Origin: an uncultured Anaerofilum sp.
Lineage (GTDB): Bacteria; Bacillota; Clostridia; Oscillospirales; Ruminococcaceae
Length of the DNA: 56,563 nucleotides
NCBI GenBank assembly: GCA_944385935.1
Contig: CALWZC010000016.1
Location: 1-56,563, forward strand
Reading direction: 5' to 3'
Every line of letters starts with the position of its first letter. The first letter of the stretch is position 1. The position numbers and the translations under genes were made by a program. This document shows, one piece after another, positions 1 to 9,801 of this stretch. Under the pieces are notes generated by a model. The model was not told the DNA's origin and made no database searches. It saw nothing but the letters and a program-made list of their open reading frames with translations.

Positions 1-31
1 AGCCCCGTTCAGTACAGGACCGAACGGGGCT
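1..31. terminator. Strong hairpin at the window edge, probable terminator
   Basis: A perfect 10-bp inverted repeat (AGCCCCGTTC / GAACGGGGCT) with an 11-nt loop sits 70 bp past the stop of the minus-strand ABC gene. Any U-run for the minus strand would lie outside the window, so the terminator role is inferred. Confidence 0.5.
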
Positions 32-102
32 TCCTCTAAATTATTTTTCTGTGTCTACTTTTGCTTGACAATTGCAGAGCTTTTTGCTCACCTCTCTTTT
101 TG

Positions 103-1923
103 TTATTGCATAATAGCTTGTGTGGCTTCGTTGCGGTATTGATGGGTATATAGGCTATAATAAGCACCCTTTTGATTCATCAATTCATCGTGAGAGCCAC
201 TTTCAATAATAGTACCTGCCCGAATCACCAAAATGCGGTGTGCACTGCGAATGGTGGAAAGACGATGAGCCACAATAAAACTGGTACGTCCTGCCAAAAC
301 AGTTTGGATAGCATCTTGTATCAGGGCTTCGGTTTCGGTGTCAATGCTGGAGGTTGCCTCATCCAAAATAAAGATTTTAGGGTCGGCAAGGAGCACACGA
401 GCCAAGCTAAGAAGTTGCTTTTGTCCTGTGGATAGCTTGCCACCACCTTCGCCAACCTGTGCATTGTAGCCGCCGGGCAAATTTAGGATAAATTCTTCGG
501 CATGTACCATCTGGGCAGCCTTGCGGATTTCCTCATCTGTGGCATTGGGCTTTGCAAACCGCAGATTATCTGCCACAGTACCACTAAACAGATGAGGGGC
601 TTGCAATACATAGCCAAGACTGGATTGCAACCAAAGCTGGCTACGGTTGCGGTAGTCTGTGCCGTCAATCAATACTTCACCTTCGGAAGGTTCATAAAAA
701 CGACAAACCAAGTTGACAATGGTAGATTTTCCGGCACCGGTTTCCCCCACCAATGCAATGGTTTGCCCCGGTTCTACTGTCAAATTAAAATGCTTTAAAA
801 CAGTTTCCCCTGTTTTGTAGCGGAAGGTTACATCCCGAAACTCCACTTTTCCTACAATGGGGGGCCAATTTTCCTTTTTTCCTTCAAATAGGTCGCCATA
901 GCTTTCTACTATGGAAGGGCTGTCCACAATGTCGGATTGTGTATCCATCAAATCTATTACACGCTCCGCACTTGCCTGTGCAGACTGCATTTCTGCCAAA
1001 ATGTTGGCAAGCTGTTGGATGGGGTCAAACAGTTGGGTTGCATAGCTGACAAAGGCCGCCAAGGTGCCCAAATCCATCCAGCCAGAAAGGGTCATATTTC
1101 CACCTACGGAAAGAGCCAATGCCACCGAAATGGCACCCAGATTAAACACCAAAGGCGTAAAGAGAGCACTTAGGCTGGCAGCTCGTAAACTGGATTGATA
1201 CATCTCCCCGGTGAGTTGGGAAAATTCCTCTTGTGCAGCCTGCTCCCGTACCAAGGTTTTGGTGGTAACAGCCCCCATAATCCCCTCGTTAAAGGAACCA
1301 GTGATACGGCTGTTCACTTTGCGAACATTTCTTTGCTGCACCAAAATTTTTCGTTGGAATATCACACACAATACAGCCAACACCGGGGTAACAATTAACA
1401 CCAATAATCCCAGCTTCCAGTTGAGGGAAAGCAAAATTACCACAACACCTAAGGCGAAGCAGCCGCCCCACATTAGGTCGATAATACTCCATGCAATCAT
1501 CTCGGAAATACGGGCAACATCACTTCCCATGCGAGCCATCAACCAGCCTACACTGGTGGTGTCATAAAAACTAAAAGAAAGCTGTTGCAGTTTGGTGAAG
1601 GTTTCTTGTCGAATATCAAAGCTAATATCCCGTTCCAGTCTACCTGCACCTCGTACAAATAGAAACACTCCGGTACTTTGCATCAGCACCAACAAAAGAT
1701 ACAATGCCCCAAATAGCCAAACCCCATTGGTATTTTGGGGAAGGATAAAGTTGTTGATTGCATAGCGGGTCATCAAAGGATATACAAGGTCAATGACTGC
1801 CACCATCATCATTACTGCCATGGTGGTGATAACCCGCCCTTTGCTGCGCAAGGCGTAGGATACCAGCCGTTTCCAAACCCGCAGGTCAATTTTTTGGTCG
1901 TTGTAGGTTTTTTCTTGCATCAT
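103..1923 (-). CDS. ABC exporter half-transporter with ATP-binding domain (canonical Walker B subunit)
   Basis: 606-aa fused half-transporter: N-terminal six-helix ABC exporter membrane domain (about residues 20-320) followed by a nucleotide-binding domain. Visible motifs are Walker A (GETGAGKST), Q-loop (YVLQAP), a non-canonical signature LSTGQ in place of LSGGQ, Walker B with catalytic Glu (IFILDEATSSID) and the H-loop His (IVAHRLST). It overlaps the upstream ABC gene by 4 bp, so the two are co-translated and almost certainly form a heterodimer of the BmrCD/TM287-288 kind in the membrane. Substrate unknown; multidrug or lipid export is the family expectation. Confidence 0.9.
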   Translation of the reverse strand: MMQEKTYNDQKIDLRVWKRLVSYALRSKGRVITTMAVMMMVAVIDLVYPLMTRYAINNFILPQNTNGVWLFGALYLLLVLMQSTGVFLFVRGAGRLERDISFDIRQETFTKLQQLSFSFYDTTSVGWLMARMGSDVARISEMIAWSIIDLMWGGCFALGVVVILLSLNWKLGLLVLIVTPVLAVLCVIFQRKILVQQRNVRKVNSRITGSFNEGIMGAVTTKTLVREQAAQEEFSQLTGEMYQSSLRAASLSALFTPLVFNLGAISVALALSVGGNMTLSGWMDLGTLAAFVSYATQLFDPIQQLANILAEMQSAQASAERVIDLMDTQSDIVDSPSIVESYGDLFEGKKENWPPIVGKVEFRDVTFRYKTGETVLKHFNLTVEPGQTIALVGETGAGKSTIVNLVCRFYEPSEGEVLIDGTDYRNRSQLWLQSSLGYVLQAPHLFSGTVADNLRFAKPNATDEEIRKAAQMVHAEEFILNLPGGYNAQVGEGGGKLSTGQKQLLSLARVLLADPKIFILDEATSSIDTETEALIQDAIQTVLAGRTSFIVAHRLSTIRSAHRILVIRAGTIIESGSHDELMNQKGAYYSLYTHQYRNEATQAIMQ

Positions 1924-3755
1924 ACAGCATCGCCTCCTTCCTGTGGCTCATCAAGTTCGTTTTGAATGAGGCAGATACGGCGATACAAGCCCTCCTGTTG
2001 TGCAAGTTGGTCATGGGTTCCTTGCTGGACAATATGCCCTTTTTCCAATACTAAAATCAAATCTGCCTGCCGCAGAGTAGAAATGCGGTGGCTGATTAAA
2101 AAGGTGGTTCCAGTGTTTCGAGCAGCTAGAGCAGTGCGGATAGAAGCATCTGTTTCGGCATCCACTGCACTGAGGGAGTCATCAAAAATACAAACAGGGG
2201 TGTTTTGTACCAGCATACGAGCAATAGCAACACGCTGCTTTTGTCCACCAGATAGTGTGACTCCTCGCTCTCCAACCATAGTTTCATAGCCATCCTGAAA
2301 ACTGGTGATAACATCATGAATGCAGGCGGTACGGGCAGCCCCACAGTATTCTTCTGGAGTAGCTTGAGGATTTGCCAAAGAGATATTTTCACCTATGGTA
2401 CGGCTAAACAGAAAAGGCTCTTGCAAAACAATACCAATATTGCTACGAAGATACTGGCTTTCAATATCCCGAATATCAGTACCATCCAGCAAAATCCGCC
2501 CACTGGTAGGCAGGTAAAGCCGCTGTAGAAGATGGACTAAGGTGGATTTTCCAGCTCCTGTGCTGCCCAAAATGCCCACTGTTTGCCCTGCTTTTACCGA
2601 AAAGTTAATGTTGTGCAACACCTCTCGGTGGTCGTCTTCATAGCCAAAACAAACCTGTTCAAAGTCGATATTCCCTTGGATGGCAGGGCGCAAAGCCTTA
2701 CCCGGCTCTTGCTCTTGGGGAGCTGCAAGAATTTCTTCCAATCGTCCCAGTGCTACATCTGCCATAACCAAGTCTGCAAGGATTCTTCCCAGTTGACGCA
2801 TAGGAAAGGTTAACATTCCTGCATAGCTGGTAAACAAGATTACATTACCAGTAGTTACCTGCCCACTTGCTGCCATAAATACACCACTGACCAAAACCAG
2901 TGCAATTTGTAAGTATCCGATGCAGTCGGACATTCCCCAATACAGTGCCATCAGAGTATTTAGCTTTAGGCTCACTTTGCGGAAATGCTTGTTTAGTGCG
3001 GTGTATTTTTCCAGTTCTTGTTTTTGTCGGGCAAAGGCTCGTACAACTCTCATACCTGTGAGATTTTCCTGTAGGGCGGTGGTCAAAGCACCTTCCGCCT
3101 CATCCACAGTGGTGAAATGCTTCTGCACCCCTTTGGAATACACAAAAGAAAAAATAACCAATATAGGCAACAAGCACACCGCCACGACTGTGAGAGGAGC
3201 ACTAATAGGCAGCATAATGGAGATAGCAACCACAGCCATGGAGATGGTACGTAGAACCTGAATCAACTGGTTTTGAATAAACCTCCGTACAGTGTCCACA
3301 TCTGAGGTACAACGCTGAATTAAATCTCCCGTTTGGCTGGCTTTGTGCCAAGAATAGGGGGCATGGGAAAGGCAATAAAATAGACGATTGCGCAAAGAAC
3401 GGGAAATGCCTTCTCCCATTTTTGCGGCATATCTGCCCCGAAGATAGGTAAATAACCCATTGACAGCACTAACACACAGCACAGCCAAGGCACATACCCA
3501 CAAGTTTGCCATTAAAAATTCCCGTCCGCCCCATTGCTCCACAAGATGCAGCAGACCAGAAGGCAACTTCATAGGCTGGGTGTCAATTACACTATCCACT
3601 GTAAAACTGACTACCAAGGGAGTGAGATAACTTGCTCCGGCTGCTACGGCAGTGCAAAAAATGGCAACCACACAGGCAAGGCGGCTACCTTTGGCAATGT
3701 TCCACAAGCCCTTCCAGCGAGAAAGTCGGCTACGTGGAATGGTTTTCGTGTTCAT
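1920..3755 (-). CDS. ABC exporter half-transporter with ATP-binding domain (degenerate Walker B subunit)
   Basis: 611-aa partner of the downstream ABC protein, first gene of the pair. It has an N-terminal membrane domain and a C-terminal nucleotide-binding domain with Walker A (GSTGAGKST), a canonical signature (LSGGQKQR) and the H-loop (ISHRIST), but Walker B reads CIFDDSLSAVD, with Asp where the catalytic Glu is expected. That Asp and the altered LSTGQ of the partner fall in the same composite ATP site, leaving one active and one degenerate site, as known for asymmetric heterodimeric exporters. The ATG overlaps nothing upstream; a roughly 240-bp gap separates it from secA. Confidence 0.9.
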   Translation of the reverse strand: MNTKTIPRSRLSRWKGLWNIAKGSRLACVVAIFCTAVAAGASYLTPLVVSFTVDSVIDTQPMKLPSGLLHLVEQWGGREFLMANLWVCALAVLCVSAVNGLFTYLRGRYAAKMGEGISRSLRNRLFYCLSHAPYSWHKASQTGDLIQRCTSDVDTVRRFIQNQLIQVLRTISMAVVAISIMLPISAPLTVVAVCLLPILVIFSFVYSKGVQKHFTTVDEAEGALTTALQENLTGMRVVRAFARQKQELEKYTALNKHFRKVSLKLNTLMALYWGMSDCIGYLQIALVLVSGVFMAASGQVTTGNVILFTSYAGMLTFPMRQLGRILADLVMADVALGRLEEILAAPQEQEPGKALRPAIQGNIDFEQVCFGYEDDHREVLHNINFSVKAGQTVGILGSTGAGKSTLVHLLQRLYLPTSGRILLDGTDIRDIESQYLRSNIGIVLQEPFLFSRTIGENISLANPQATPEEYCGAARTACIHDVITSFQDGYETMVGERGVTLSGGQKQRVAIARMLVQNTPVCIFDDSLSAVDAETDASIRTALAARNTGTTFLISHRISTLRQADLILVLEKGHIVQQGTHDQLAQQEGLYRRICLIQNELDEPQEGGDAV

Positions 3756-3914
3756 AGTTCCTCCTTATTTTGTTACAAAGCTATTCCACTTTTGCAAACA
3801 CGGCAAACAAAAGGGGATAGGGTGGGGGCAAAATTGCCCAAAGATTTTCCTTTTCTGTTGGTAACGGCAACAAAAAAGGCCGGACAAAAAACCATCTGCT
3901 TTTTGGTGTTTTTC

Positions 3915-3950
3915 AGAAAAAACGGGCAACGGAAAAGCCTGCTGCCCGTA
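3915..3950 (-). terminator. Intrinsic terminator after secA
   Basis: On the minus strand an ACGGGCA/TGCCCGT stem (3943-3949 with 3922-3928) is followed by a run of six T. It lies about 50 bp past the secA stop and before the ABC pair. Confidence 0.7.
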
Positions 3951-3998
3951 AGAGTTCTGTTTGTGCCAAAAAGCAACACGGTGGAATGGAAAAAGAAA

Positions 3999-6857
3999 TT
4001 AGTTGGAAACAGCACCTTCTGGATGATATTGTGCACAGGTGCATTTTTTCCACTTCAAGCCACTGCCACAGGGACACATATCATTGCGGCCAATGCGGGG
4101 GCCTGCCTTCACAGGCTGGTTTGCCTCGGTGTCATCTCCGCCGCCAGAGGTGGAGGTAGGCTGCATTACCTGCTTGCGCTCGGTGCGAAGCTCTGCTGCC
4201 AAAAGCAGATGAACAGTGTCCTCACGGATGCTGTCTACCATGCTATCAAACATTTCAAAGCCCTCTAAGCGATATTCCACAACAGGGTCTTTCTGTCCAT
4301 AGCTGCGCAGATAAATACCTTTGCGCAGTTGGTCCATATTGTCGATGTGGTCCATCCATTTGCTGTCGATGTTTTGCAACAAACAAATACGCTCAAATTC
4401 ACGCATAACAGGGCTGCCATAGCGAGATTCTTTAGCAGCAAGTACCTGATTGCCTCGTGTGATAAGCAGCTCGCTCAGCTCGGTGGGGTCTAAGTCTTTC
4501 AATTGCTCGGAACTATACTGGAAGTCGTTGGGCAGGGTGAGCCAGTTGAGATAGTGCTGACGCAACCCCTCCAGATTCCATTCTTCAGGATTATCTCCAA
4601 CAGTATAATGTGCCACATTAGCTTTGATGGTTTCCTCCATCATGTTATGCAGACTTTCGGAGAGGTCTTTGCCTTCCAGAATCTCCTGACGCTGTGCATA
4701 GATGGTTTTACGTTGGGTATTCATAACATCATCGAAGGAAAGCACGCTCTTTCGGGTTTGGAAGTTGCGGCCCTCCAGCTTTTTCTGAGCACTTTCCAGC
4801 GCATTGGAAACAATTTTGCTATCAATGGGCATATCATCTTCTACACCCAAAGAGGACATCATCTGTTGCATTCTCTCGCCGCCAAACAAGCGCATGAGGT
4901 CATCTTCCATAGACAGGAAGAAACGGCTGCAACCGGGGTCACCCTGACGACCGGCACGACCACGAAGCTGGTTATCAATACGGCGGCTTTCGTGGCGTTC
5001 GGTACCAATGATGTACAAACCGCCAATATTGCGAACCTCTTCCGCTTCTCGCTCAATCTCTGGCTTAAACTTTTCATACAGCTCATTGTAACGGGCACGA
5101 GCAGCCAAAATGTCGGCGTTGTCGGTATCGCCGTGACCATCTGCCTCTGCAATCAATTCTTCTGAGTATTCTTCCTTTGCCATGGCTGCTTTTGCCATAT
5201 ATTCGGCATTACCACCCAGTTTAATATCAGTTCCACGACCAGCCATATTGGTGGCAATGGTTACAGCATTTAGTTTACCAGCCTGTGCAACGATTTCGGC
5301 TTCCTTTTGGTGGTATTTGGCGTTCAATACTTCGTGTTTAACACCACGACGCTTTAGCAAGGCACTGATGTGTTCGCTCTTTTCGATACTTACAGTACCA
5401 ACCAGAACAGGCTGGCCCTTTTGGTGGCATTCTACCACTTGTTCTACCACAGCGGCACATTTTGCAGCATCGGTTTTGTAGATGGAATCAGGCAGGTCTT
5501 TTCGTTGAATGGGGTTGTTGGTGGGAATGGTAACAACCTCCAGCCCGTAAATTTCACGGAATTCCTCTGCCTCAGTCAAAGCAGTACCAGTCATACCAGC
5601 CAGCTTTTTATACATACGGAAGTAGTTCTGGAAGGTGATGGTGGCAACTGTGCGGTTTTCGCTGGCAACCTTTACACCTTCTTTGGCTTCAATGGCTTGG
5701 TGCAGACCCTCATTATAACGGCGGCCTACCATCAAACGACCGGTGAACTCATCAACAATGATAACCTCGCCATCCTTTACCACATAGTTTACATCACGTT
5801 TCATAACACCATGGGCTTTTACTGCCTGATTTACATGGTGTAGCAATTCCATATTGTCAGCATCGGCAATGTTTTCTACATGGAAAAAGGCTTCTGCCTT
5901 TTTAATGCCATACATAGTCAAAGTGGCAATTCGTTGTTTTTCGTCTACAACGTAATCAAATTCTTCTTGGATGGCCTGTAAACGCATATCATTGCTGATA
6001 CGGTCAGAACGCTCATAGAGCGGGTAGCCAATTTTCTCCAAGTGTGCCATAACAGCCGAGTCTTTTTTTGCCTTTTCAACAACCTCTGCTTCCTTTGCCT
6101 CCAGTTCCAACTGGGTGATGTGTCGCAGCTTGCGAGCAAAGGTATCTGCCTGTTGATACAACTGGCTGCTTTCTCCGCCCGCTCCACTGATAATCAAGGG
6201 AGTACGAGCCTCATCAATCAGGATGGAGTCCACCTCGTCCACAATGGCAAAGGCGTGGCCACGCTGTACCATTTGTTGCTTATAGGTAACCATGTTATCC
6301 CGCAGATAGTCAAAGCCAAACTCGTTGTTGGTACCATAAGTAATATCACACTGATAGGCAACTTTACGCTGTTCGGGGGTTACACCTGCAATAACCAAAC
6401 CAACCGACAAACCCATAAAGCGGTAGAGCTTACCCATCCACTCACTATCACGACGGGCAAGGTAGCCGTTGACAGTAACAACATGTACACCCTCGCCAGC
6501 AAGAGCATTTAGGTATACGGGCAAAGTAGCCACAAGGGTTTTACCTTCACCAGTGCGCATTTCGGCAATGTTGCGGCGGTGCAGCACAATACCACCGATT
6601 ACCTGCACACGGAAGTGCTTCATGCCCAATACACGCCAGCTTGCCTCTCGACAGGCGGCATAGGCATCGGGAAGAATATCGTCCAGTGTTTCGCCATTGG
6701 CAAGGCGTTGTTTTAGGGCAGGGGTCACAGCCTGCAATTCCTGATTGGACATTGCCTGATATTTTGGCTCCAACGCAAAGACTTGGTCTACCAGAGGACG
6801 AATGCGTTTTAATTCCTTGTCCGAGAAGGTGCCAAAGATTTTATCTAAAAGGGACAT
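3999..6857 (-). CDS. secA: Preprotein translocase ATPase SecA
   Basis: SecA drives post-translational export through SecYEG. The start is set at the ATG giving [13 protein letters not shown], the usual SecA beginning; upstream in-frame residues look non-native. From there it is 952 aa. Visible motifs are Walker A (MRTGEGKT, about residue 100), the DEAD-type box ([14 protein letters not shown]), the preprotein cross-linking region and helicase motif VI ([11 protein letters not shown]). The C-terminus carries the SEC-C zinc motif [12 protein letters not shown] followed by TC, so the usual fourth ligand directly after the third Cys is Thr and a Cys comes one residue later. A typical stand-alone housekeeping gene with its own terminator. 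Confidence 0.97.
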   Translation of the reverse strand: MSLLDKIFGTFSDKELKRIRPLVDQVFALEPKYQAMSNQELQAVTPALKQRLANGETLDDILPDAYAACREASWRVLGMKHFRVQVIGGIVLHRRNIAEMRTGEGKTLVATLPVYLNALAGEGVHVVTVNGYLARRDSEWMGKLYRFMGLSVGLVIAGVTPEQRKVAYQCDITYGTNNEFGFDYLRDNMVTYKQQMVQRGHAFAIVDEVDSILIDEARTPLIISGAGGESSQLYQQADTFARKLRHITQLELEAKEAEVVEKAKKDSAVMAHLEKIGYPLYERSDRISNDMRLQAIQEEFDYVVDEKQRIATLTMYGIKKAEAFFHVENIADADNMELLHHVNQAVKAHGVMKRDVNYVVKDGEVIIVDEFTGRLMVGRRYNEGLHQAIEAKEGVKVASENRTVATITFQNYFRMYKKLAGMTGTALTEAEEFREIYGLEVVTIPTNNPIQRKDLPDSIYKTDAAKCAAVVEQVVECHQKGQPVLVGTVSIEKSEHISALLKRRGVKHEVLNAKYHQKEAEIVAQAGKLNAVTIATNMAGRGTDIKLGGNAEYMAKAAMAKEEYSEELIAEADGHGDTDNADILAARARYNELYEKFKPEIEREAEEVRNIGGLYIIGTERHESRRIDNQLRGRAGRQGDPGCSRFFLSMEDDLMRLFGGERMQQMMSSLGVEDDMPIDSKIVSNALESAQKKLEGRNFQTRKSVLSFDDVMNTQRKTIYAQRQEILEGKDLSESLHNMMEETIKANVAHYTVGDNPEEWNLEGLRQHYLNWLTLPNDFQYSSEQLKDLDPTELSELLITRGNQVLAAKESRYGSPVMREFERICLLQNIDSKWMDHIDNMDQLRKGIYLRSYGQKDPVVEYRLEGFEMFDSMVDSIREDTVHLLLAAELRTERKQVMQPTSTSGGGDDTEANQPVKAGPRIGRNDMCPCGSGLKWKKCTCAQYHPEGAVSN

Positions 6858-7041
6858 TGTTAAAATCACAACCTTTTTTGTTTGATGCCGCCCAGTGCTG
6901 CCTGACCGCATGGCCAGCGGCACAGGAATGGGCACTTGCATATAATAATACTACTATTGAAAGAGGGATGTCAAATATTGAAGGCATAAATTTGGAAAAT
7001 TTAAGAAAAAAGTAAAAAATTTATGTCATGTAGACCTTGTA

Positions 7042-7073
7042 TTGACTTTAAAAAGGAAAAGCGATACTATAAT
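7042..7073 (+). promoter_or_regulatory. Sigma-A-type promoter for the haemolysin-III gene
   Basis: TTGACT at 7042-7047 is followed after 17 bp by TACTAT (7065-7070), with an overlapping TATAAT at 7068-7073. It is about 60 bp upstream of the ATG at 7130. Confidence 0.65.
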
Positions 7074-7129
7074 TATATAAAATAGTTTTAATAACCAGAT
7101 AAAAGAGTTTTTTGGATGGGAGTGATGAT

Positions 7130-7783
7130 ATGAGTCGATTTTTTGCACAAAAGGCGAGAGAACCAATGTCCAGCTATACCCATTTTTGGGGAGCATTGGC
7201 AAGTACCATTGCCACTGTATTGATGGTGGTGTGGGGAATCCTCTCCAAAAGTTCCGGCATAGTGGTTGTGGGGGCGGCAGTATTCGGGCTTTCCTTGGTT
7301 GCCTTGTATTCTGCCTCCAGTGTATACCATTTTGTTGTGGCAGGAGAAAAATGCTTGCTGCGACTGCGAAAGCTAGACCATGCCATGATTTATGTGCTTA
7401 TTGCTGGAAGCTACACTCCTGTATGTTTGGCATATATGGACAGGGCAAAGGCATTAACTTTTTTAGGGGCAATGTGGGGTGTGGCAGTCATAGGAATTTT
7501 GATAAAACTGGTTTGGTTGAATGCACCCCGTATTTTGTATACAGCTTTGTATTTGGCAATGGGATGGGCCATTGTGTTAGACCTACCCGCCCTTGCTGCC
7601 ATGCCCAGTGGTTGCTTTGGGTTTATTTTGGCAGGTGGTCTACTATACAGTACAGGTGCTATTTTATATATTATCAAACGACCAAACCTTCCCAGAGGAT
7701 GGGGGTTCCATGAACTGTTCCATCTATTTATTTTGGCTGGGTCTGCTTGCCATGTGCTGGCAGTTCTCTTGTTTATCCTGTAA
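7130..7783 (+). CDS. Haemolysin III / PAQR-family membrane protein
   Basis: 217-aa integral membrane protein with seven predicted helices. Family motifs are visible: SxxYH in the second helix region (SSVYHFV), KLDHAMIYVLIAGSYTPV, and a C-terminal HELFHLF...H cluster, together giving the metal-binding His/Asp set of the PAQR superfamily. The start is the ATG at 7130 because GGGAG sits 7 nt upstream; a TTG 18 bp earlier has no better site. Monocistronic: own promoter and a strong terminator at 7803-7840. Bacterial members are called haemolysin III from one Bacillus case, but the physiological role is not established. Confidence 0.88.
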   Translation: MSRFFAQKAREPMSSYTHFWGALASTIATVLMVVWGILSKSSGIVVVGAAVFGLSLVALYSASSVYHFVVAGEKCLLRLRKLDHAMIYVLIAGSYTPVCLAYMDRAKALTFLGAMWGVAVIGILIKLVWLNAPRILYTALYLAMGWAIVLDLPALAAMPSGCFGFILAGGLLYSTGAILYIIKRPNLPRGWGFHELFHLFILAGSACHVLAVLLFIL

Positions 7784-7802
7784 GGAACAAAAAGCATACT
7801 AT

Positions 7803-7840
7803 AAAAAATCCTTCAAGCCATCCGCTTGAAGGATTTTTTC
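7803..7840 (+). terminator. Intrinsic terminator
   Basis: Perfect AATCCTTCAAG/CTTGAAGGATT stem with a 7-nt loop, A-run before and T-run after, 20 bp past the haemolysin-III stop. Confidence 0.9.
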
Positions 7841-7859
7841 TGTAACAAATAATATTGTA

Positions 7860-7889
7860 TTGACAATCAATATTATATTAAATATAATA
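7860..7889 (+). promoter_or_regulatory. Consensus promoter with overlapping palindromic operator for the padR operon
   Basis: TTGACA (7860-7865), a 17-bp spacer and TATAAT (7883-7888) make a perfect sigma-A promoter. A perfect 9-1-9 palindrome, TATTATATT/AATATAATA (7871-7889), covers the spacer and the -10 box, and further AT-rich dyads flank it. The first gene encodes a PadR repressor, so autoregulation by occlusion of the -10 is the likely reading. No RNA or binding data can be seen here. Confidence 0.75.
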
Positions 7890-7942
7890 TAGCTATAAAA
7901 TATATGTTAATGTAATATTATTTATAAAAAGGAGTGGTGACT

Positions 7943-8260
7943 GTGGCTTTTACTGTTGGTGCCCCTTTGCTGGATGCTTTGGTACTAAGTGTTGCCAGTG
8001 CAGAGGATACCTATGGCTACAAGATTACACAGGATGTTCGCAGTGTAATGACCGTGAGCGAAAGCACATTATACCCTGTGTTGCGGCGGCTGCAAAAAGA
8101 TGGCTGTTTAGAAACATACGACCAAGCCTTTGCGGGGCGAAATCGTCGCTATTATCGCATTACCCCCCAAGGACAGCAAGTCTTGCAGGATTATCGGCAA
8201 GAATGGCTGGAGTATGAGAGAAAGATTCACAGTGTGTTGTTTGGAGAGGTGGAAGCATGA
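7943..8260 (+). CDS. PadR-family transcriptional repressor
   Basis: 105-aa protein, the short PadR class: a winged helix with DTYGYKITQDV, SESTLYPVLRRLQKDG (recognition region) and RRYYRITPQGQQVL (wing), then a short C-terminal dimerisation helix. The start is the GTG at 7943, which has AAAGGAG 8 nt upstream; GTGs at 7934 and 7937 overlap that site. Its stop overlaps the ATG of the next gene (ATGA), so it is translationally coupled to the envelope protein genes it probably controls. PadR members of this size often sit before DUF1700/DUF4097 genes and respond to envelope stress or small molecules; the ligand is unknown. Confidence 0.9.
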   Translation: MAFTVGAPLLDALVLSVASAEDTYGYKITQDVRSVMTVSESTLYPVLRRLQKDGCLETYDQAFAGRNRRYYRITPQGQQVLQDYRQEWLEYERKIHSVLFGEVEA

Positions 8261-8922
8261 CAAAACAGGAATTTTTAAGCAGGCTGGAGGGTCTGCTACA
8301 AGATTTAGAGCCAGAGGACAGAGAAGATGCTCTGGCATTTTACAGAGAGTATTTAGAAGATGCAGGAGAAGAAAACGAGCAAAGTGCCCTTGCAGATTTG
8401 GGAGATGTGGAGGAGCTTGCCAAGCAGATTCGTGCAGCTTGCCCTGTGCGACAACAGGATAACCAACAGGCCCTCAACCCTTCCCCAGAGCCTACCCGTT
8501 GGCCAGCTCCTACGCAGTATGTTCGACCGGAGGATACCTTTCAGCAAGAAAGTCAAACCCAGCAAAAAGAAGCTGCAAAATATACAAAAAAGTCATCCTT
8601 AAACACTGCAACCATTGTGGTGATTGTTTTGATTGTGTTGGTAGTAGCATTCCCTGTTGTTGTAGGAATTTTAGGTGCATTGTTTGGAGTGTGGGCAGTG
8701 TCCATTATTGCCTTTGTGGTATCCGTGATTTGTACCATCGTAGGATTGTTTGCCATTGGCAATATTGGGGTAGGTGGATTGGTTGTATTCGGCGCAAGTA
8801 TTTTTGCAGCAGGTATTTCTTTGATAGTATTTGCTGCCATTAGCTGGCTGGTACTTGCGGTAGCAGGCCCATGGGTACGCAGAGGAATTTTGTTCTGTAA
8901 AAATTTGCTGTCAAAATCATAA
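8257..8922 (+). CDS. DUF1700 (HAAS-domain) membrane protein
   Basis: 221 aa. The N-terminal about 60 residues form the helical HAAS/DUF1700 unit (MTKQEFLSRLEGLL, EDREDALAFYREYLEDAG, LGDVEELAKQIR), followed by a polar Pro/Gln-rich linker (about 65-110) and four hydrophobic segments in the C-terminal half. Members accompany PadR regulators and DUF4097 proteins and are thought to be envelope-associated partners in a signalling or stress module; no biochemical activity is established. Start overlaps the padR stop by 4 bp. Confidence 0.85.
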   Translation: MTKQEFLSRLEGLLQDLEPEDREDALAFYREYLEDAGEENEQSALADLGDVEELAKQIRAACPVRQQDNQQALNPSPEPTRWPAPTQYVRPEDTFQQESQTQQKEAAKYTKKSSLNTATIVVIVLIVLVVAFPVVVGILGALFGVWAVSIIAFVVSVICTIVGLFAIGNIGVGGLVVFGASIFAAGISLIVFAAISWLVLAVAGPWVRRGILFCKNLLSKS

Positions 8923-8937
8923 AGGGGGAATTATAGT

Positions 8938-9777
8938 ATGAAAGCAGTGTTTAAAAAGATGTTGGCCATTGGCGGCAGTATGGCACTGGCAGGAGTGATA
9001 TTGTCTGTAATTGGGTTATTTTTTTCCGATGGAATGCCCAAAACATATTTTTCACCCAGAGAAATTTTACCAAGCTGGATAGCAAATGAATTTTTTGATG
9101 ACTGGGATGAACATCTGCCTGTGGTCATGGAGGGTTCTGCCAATGGGCAACAGTTTTCGGTGGATTTTTTGAATGAATTGGAGTTAGACTGTCGTGGATG
9201 TAGTGTAGAAATTGTAGTTGGCAAAGAGGGCCAGACCAGTGCTACTTTGGAAATGAAAGGACAGCTTACCCAACAGCATATAGACCAAAAATACAACAGC
9301 AACAAAGGAAAATGGGAATTGGAACTTAACAGCCGAAATGAAAATCAGTACGATAGTTATCGGGCAGTACTTACTGTGCCTCCTACCCTATCCAAGATGG
9401 ATATTAAAACCAAGATGGGAAAGGTATCCATTGGAAGCATTCATCTCAACGAGCTGGATTTAGAGACCAATATGGGAAATATTGAACTGGATAACGTAAG
9501 TGCAGCAATAAGCAGTATGAACACTGACATGGGCAATATTGAAGGAAGTGTCGCTTTGACAGGAAAACAGGAAATAGATTGTTCCATGGGTAATATTGAA
9601 TTGAGAATCAATGCACAGGGAGAGTATGGTTATAAAATGGAGAATAAAATGGGCAGTGTAACCATTGGAAACACAAATTATTCCTCCATTGATAAAAAGA
9701 TGGAGGTAAATTCCAACGCACCCCTATTTTTTGATGTAGAGTGCTCTATGGGAAATGTTACATTGGCCATTGTTTGA
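8938..9777 (+). CDS. DUF4097-type beta-repeat envelope protein
   Basis: 279 aa with one N-terminal membrane anchor (about residues 8-30), so the bulk is predicted outside the cell. The C-terminal half repeats a short unit six times: KMGKVSI, NMGNIEL, DMGNIEG, SMGNIEL, KMGSVTI and SMGNVTL, spaced roughly 20-30 residues, typical of the right-handed beta-helix DUF4097/DUF4098 fold. AAAGGGGG lies 9 nt before the ATG. Third gene of the PadR operon. Often annotated as putative adhesin, but adhesion is not shown. Confidence 0.8.
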   Translation: MKAVFKKMLAIGGSMALAGVILSVIGLFFSDGMPKTYFSPREILPSWIANEFFDDWDEHLPVVMEGSANGQQFSVDFLNELELDCRGCSVEIVVGKEGQTSATLEMKGQLTQQHIDQKYNSNKGKWELELNSRNENQYDSYRAVLTVPPTLSKMDIKTKMGKVSIGSIHLNELDLETNMGNIELDNVSAAISSMNTDMGNIEGSVALTGKQEIDCSMGNIELRINAQGEYGYKMENKMGSVTIGNTNYSSIDKKMEVNSNAPLFFDVECSMGNVTLAIV

Positions 9778-9801
9778 TAGGAAGAGAGGGGATTTTGCAA
9801 C

